This document shows, piece after piece, positions 63,992 to 64,000 of a stretch of 64,000 nucleotides of DNA (positions are counted from its first letter, which is position 1; every line of letters begins with the position of its first letter). Origin of the DNA: an uncultured Pirellulaceae bacterium. GTDB taxonomy: Bacteria > Planctomycetota > Planctomycetia > Pirellulales > Pirellulaceae. The notes beneath the pieces are model-generated. The model saw only the letters and a list, made by a program, of their open reading frames with translations. It searched no databases and was not told the DNA's origin. The position numbers and the translations under genes are program-made. The stretch lies in the NCBI GenBank assembly GCA_938010615.1, contig CALLUY010000093.1, positions 1 through 64,000 of the forward strand, written 5' to 3'.

Positions 63992-64000
63992 ACGGGCGTT

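Overview
The window looks like a chromosomal segment of a planctomycete, probably a Pirellulales-type marine bacterium. Indicators are three secreted proteins with the N-terminal LEPR-LL type motif (SLEPRQLLTAD, ESLEGRMLLSS, SLEDRRLLAGD), a membrane-dehydrogenase/HEAT/cytochrome c protein of the planctomycete type, an anti-sigma factor fused to a prepilin-like H-X9-DG domain, NPYAPP-type small membrane proteins, a kinase/tubulin-like fusion, and many short inverted-repeat elements between genes. Genes are mostly in short operons on both strands. There is one tRNA (His), no rRNA, no CRISPR array, and no intact insertion sequence or phage.

Layout. 0-4.2 kb: a structured but unidentified edge region, a large membrane protein, cysK and two small membrane proteins. 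4.2-8.8 kb: a macro-domain protein and a 1155-residue protein joining two different SF1 helicases, with a decayed copy of the helicase 3' end next to the macro gene. 8.9-10.8 kb: divergent cmoB/cmoA (tRNA wobble uridine modification) with overlapping non-ATG starts, then tRNA-His. 11-13.2 kb: a secreted repeat protein. 13.2-16.8 kb: a cytochrome-type dehydrogenase, a zinc-ribbon membrane protein, and a peroxiredoxin-like gene whose active-site codon is UGA. 17-20.2 kb: a methyltransferase, an unknown protein and a deoxyhypusine synthase-like enzyme. 20.2-26.4 kb: a signalling/cytoskeletal locus (Ser/Thr kinase-tubulin fusion, AAA+ ATPase, FHA-EAL protein, possible small ORF). 26.7-29.1 kb: L33, a methyltransferase coupled to a PII protein, and a membrane cytochrome.

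29.6-40.8 kb: a 2196-residue acidic repeat protein, facing a PqqD/M50/HlyD-like membrane peptidase and a GAF/HlyD-like membrane protein, which could be its export apparatus. 41-44.3 kb: a 33-residue basic protein, pentapeptide-type proteins and a gene broken by a stop codon. 44.4-48.5 kb: ECF sigma factor, anti-sigma/prepilin chimera, HATPase and FliF-like ring protein in one line. 48.8-50.4 kb: an NCS2-like permease. 50.7-51.7 kb: an iodothyronine-deiodinase-like protein with UGA in the catalytic SCT-U-PPF motif, a perfect SECIS-like hairpin with a GGUC loop, and flanking EF-hands. 51.8-57 kb: TPR/ExbB/ExbD/ExbD/TPR operon. 57-64 kb: small and hypothetical proteins, bioD, an N-carbamoylputrescine amidase, a secreted LEPR-type protein, an enoyl-CoA hydratase, hisS and a YkgJ-type Fe-S protein.

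The two in-frame UGA codons, each at a known redox active-site position, are the strongest unusual signal: the organism very probably uses selenocysteine. The kinase-tubulin-AAA-FHA/EAL locus is the best candidate for a poorly described multi-gene system.
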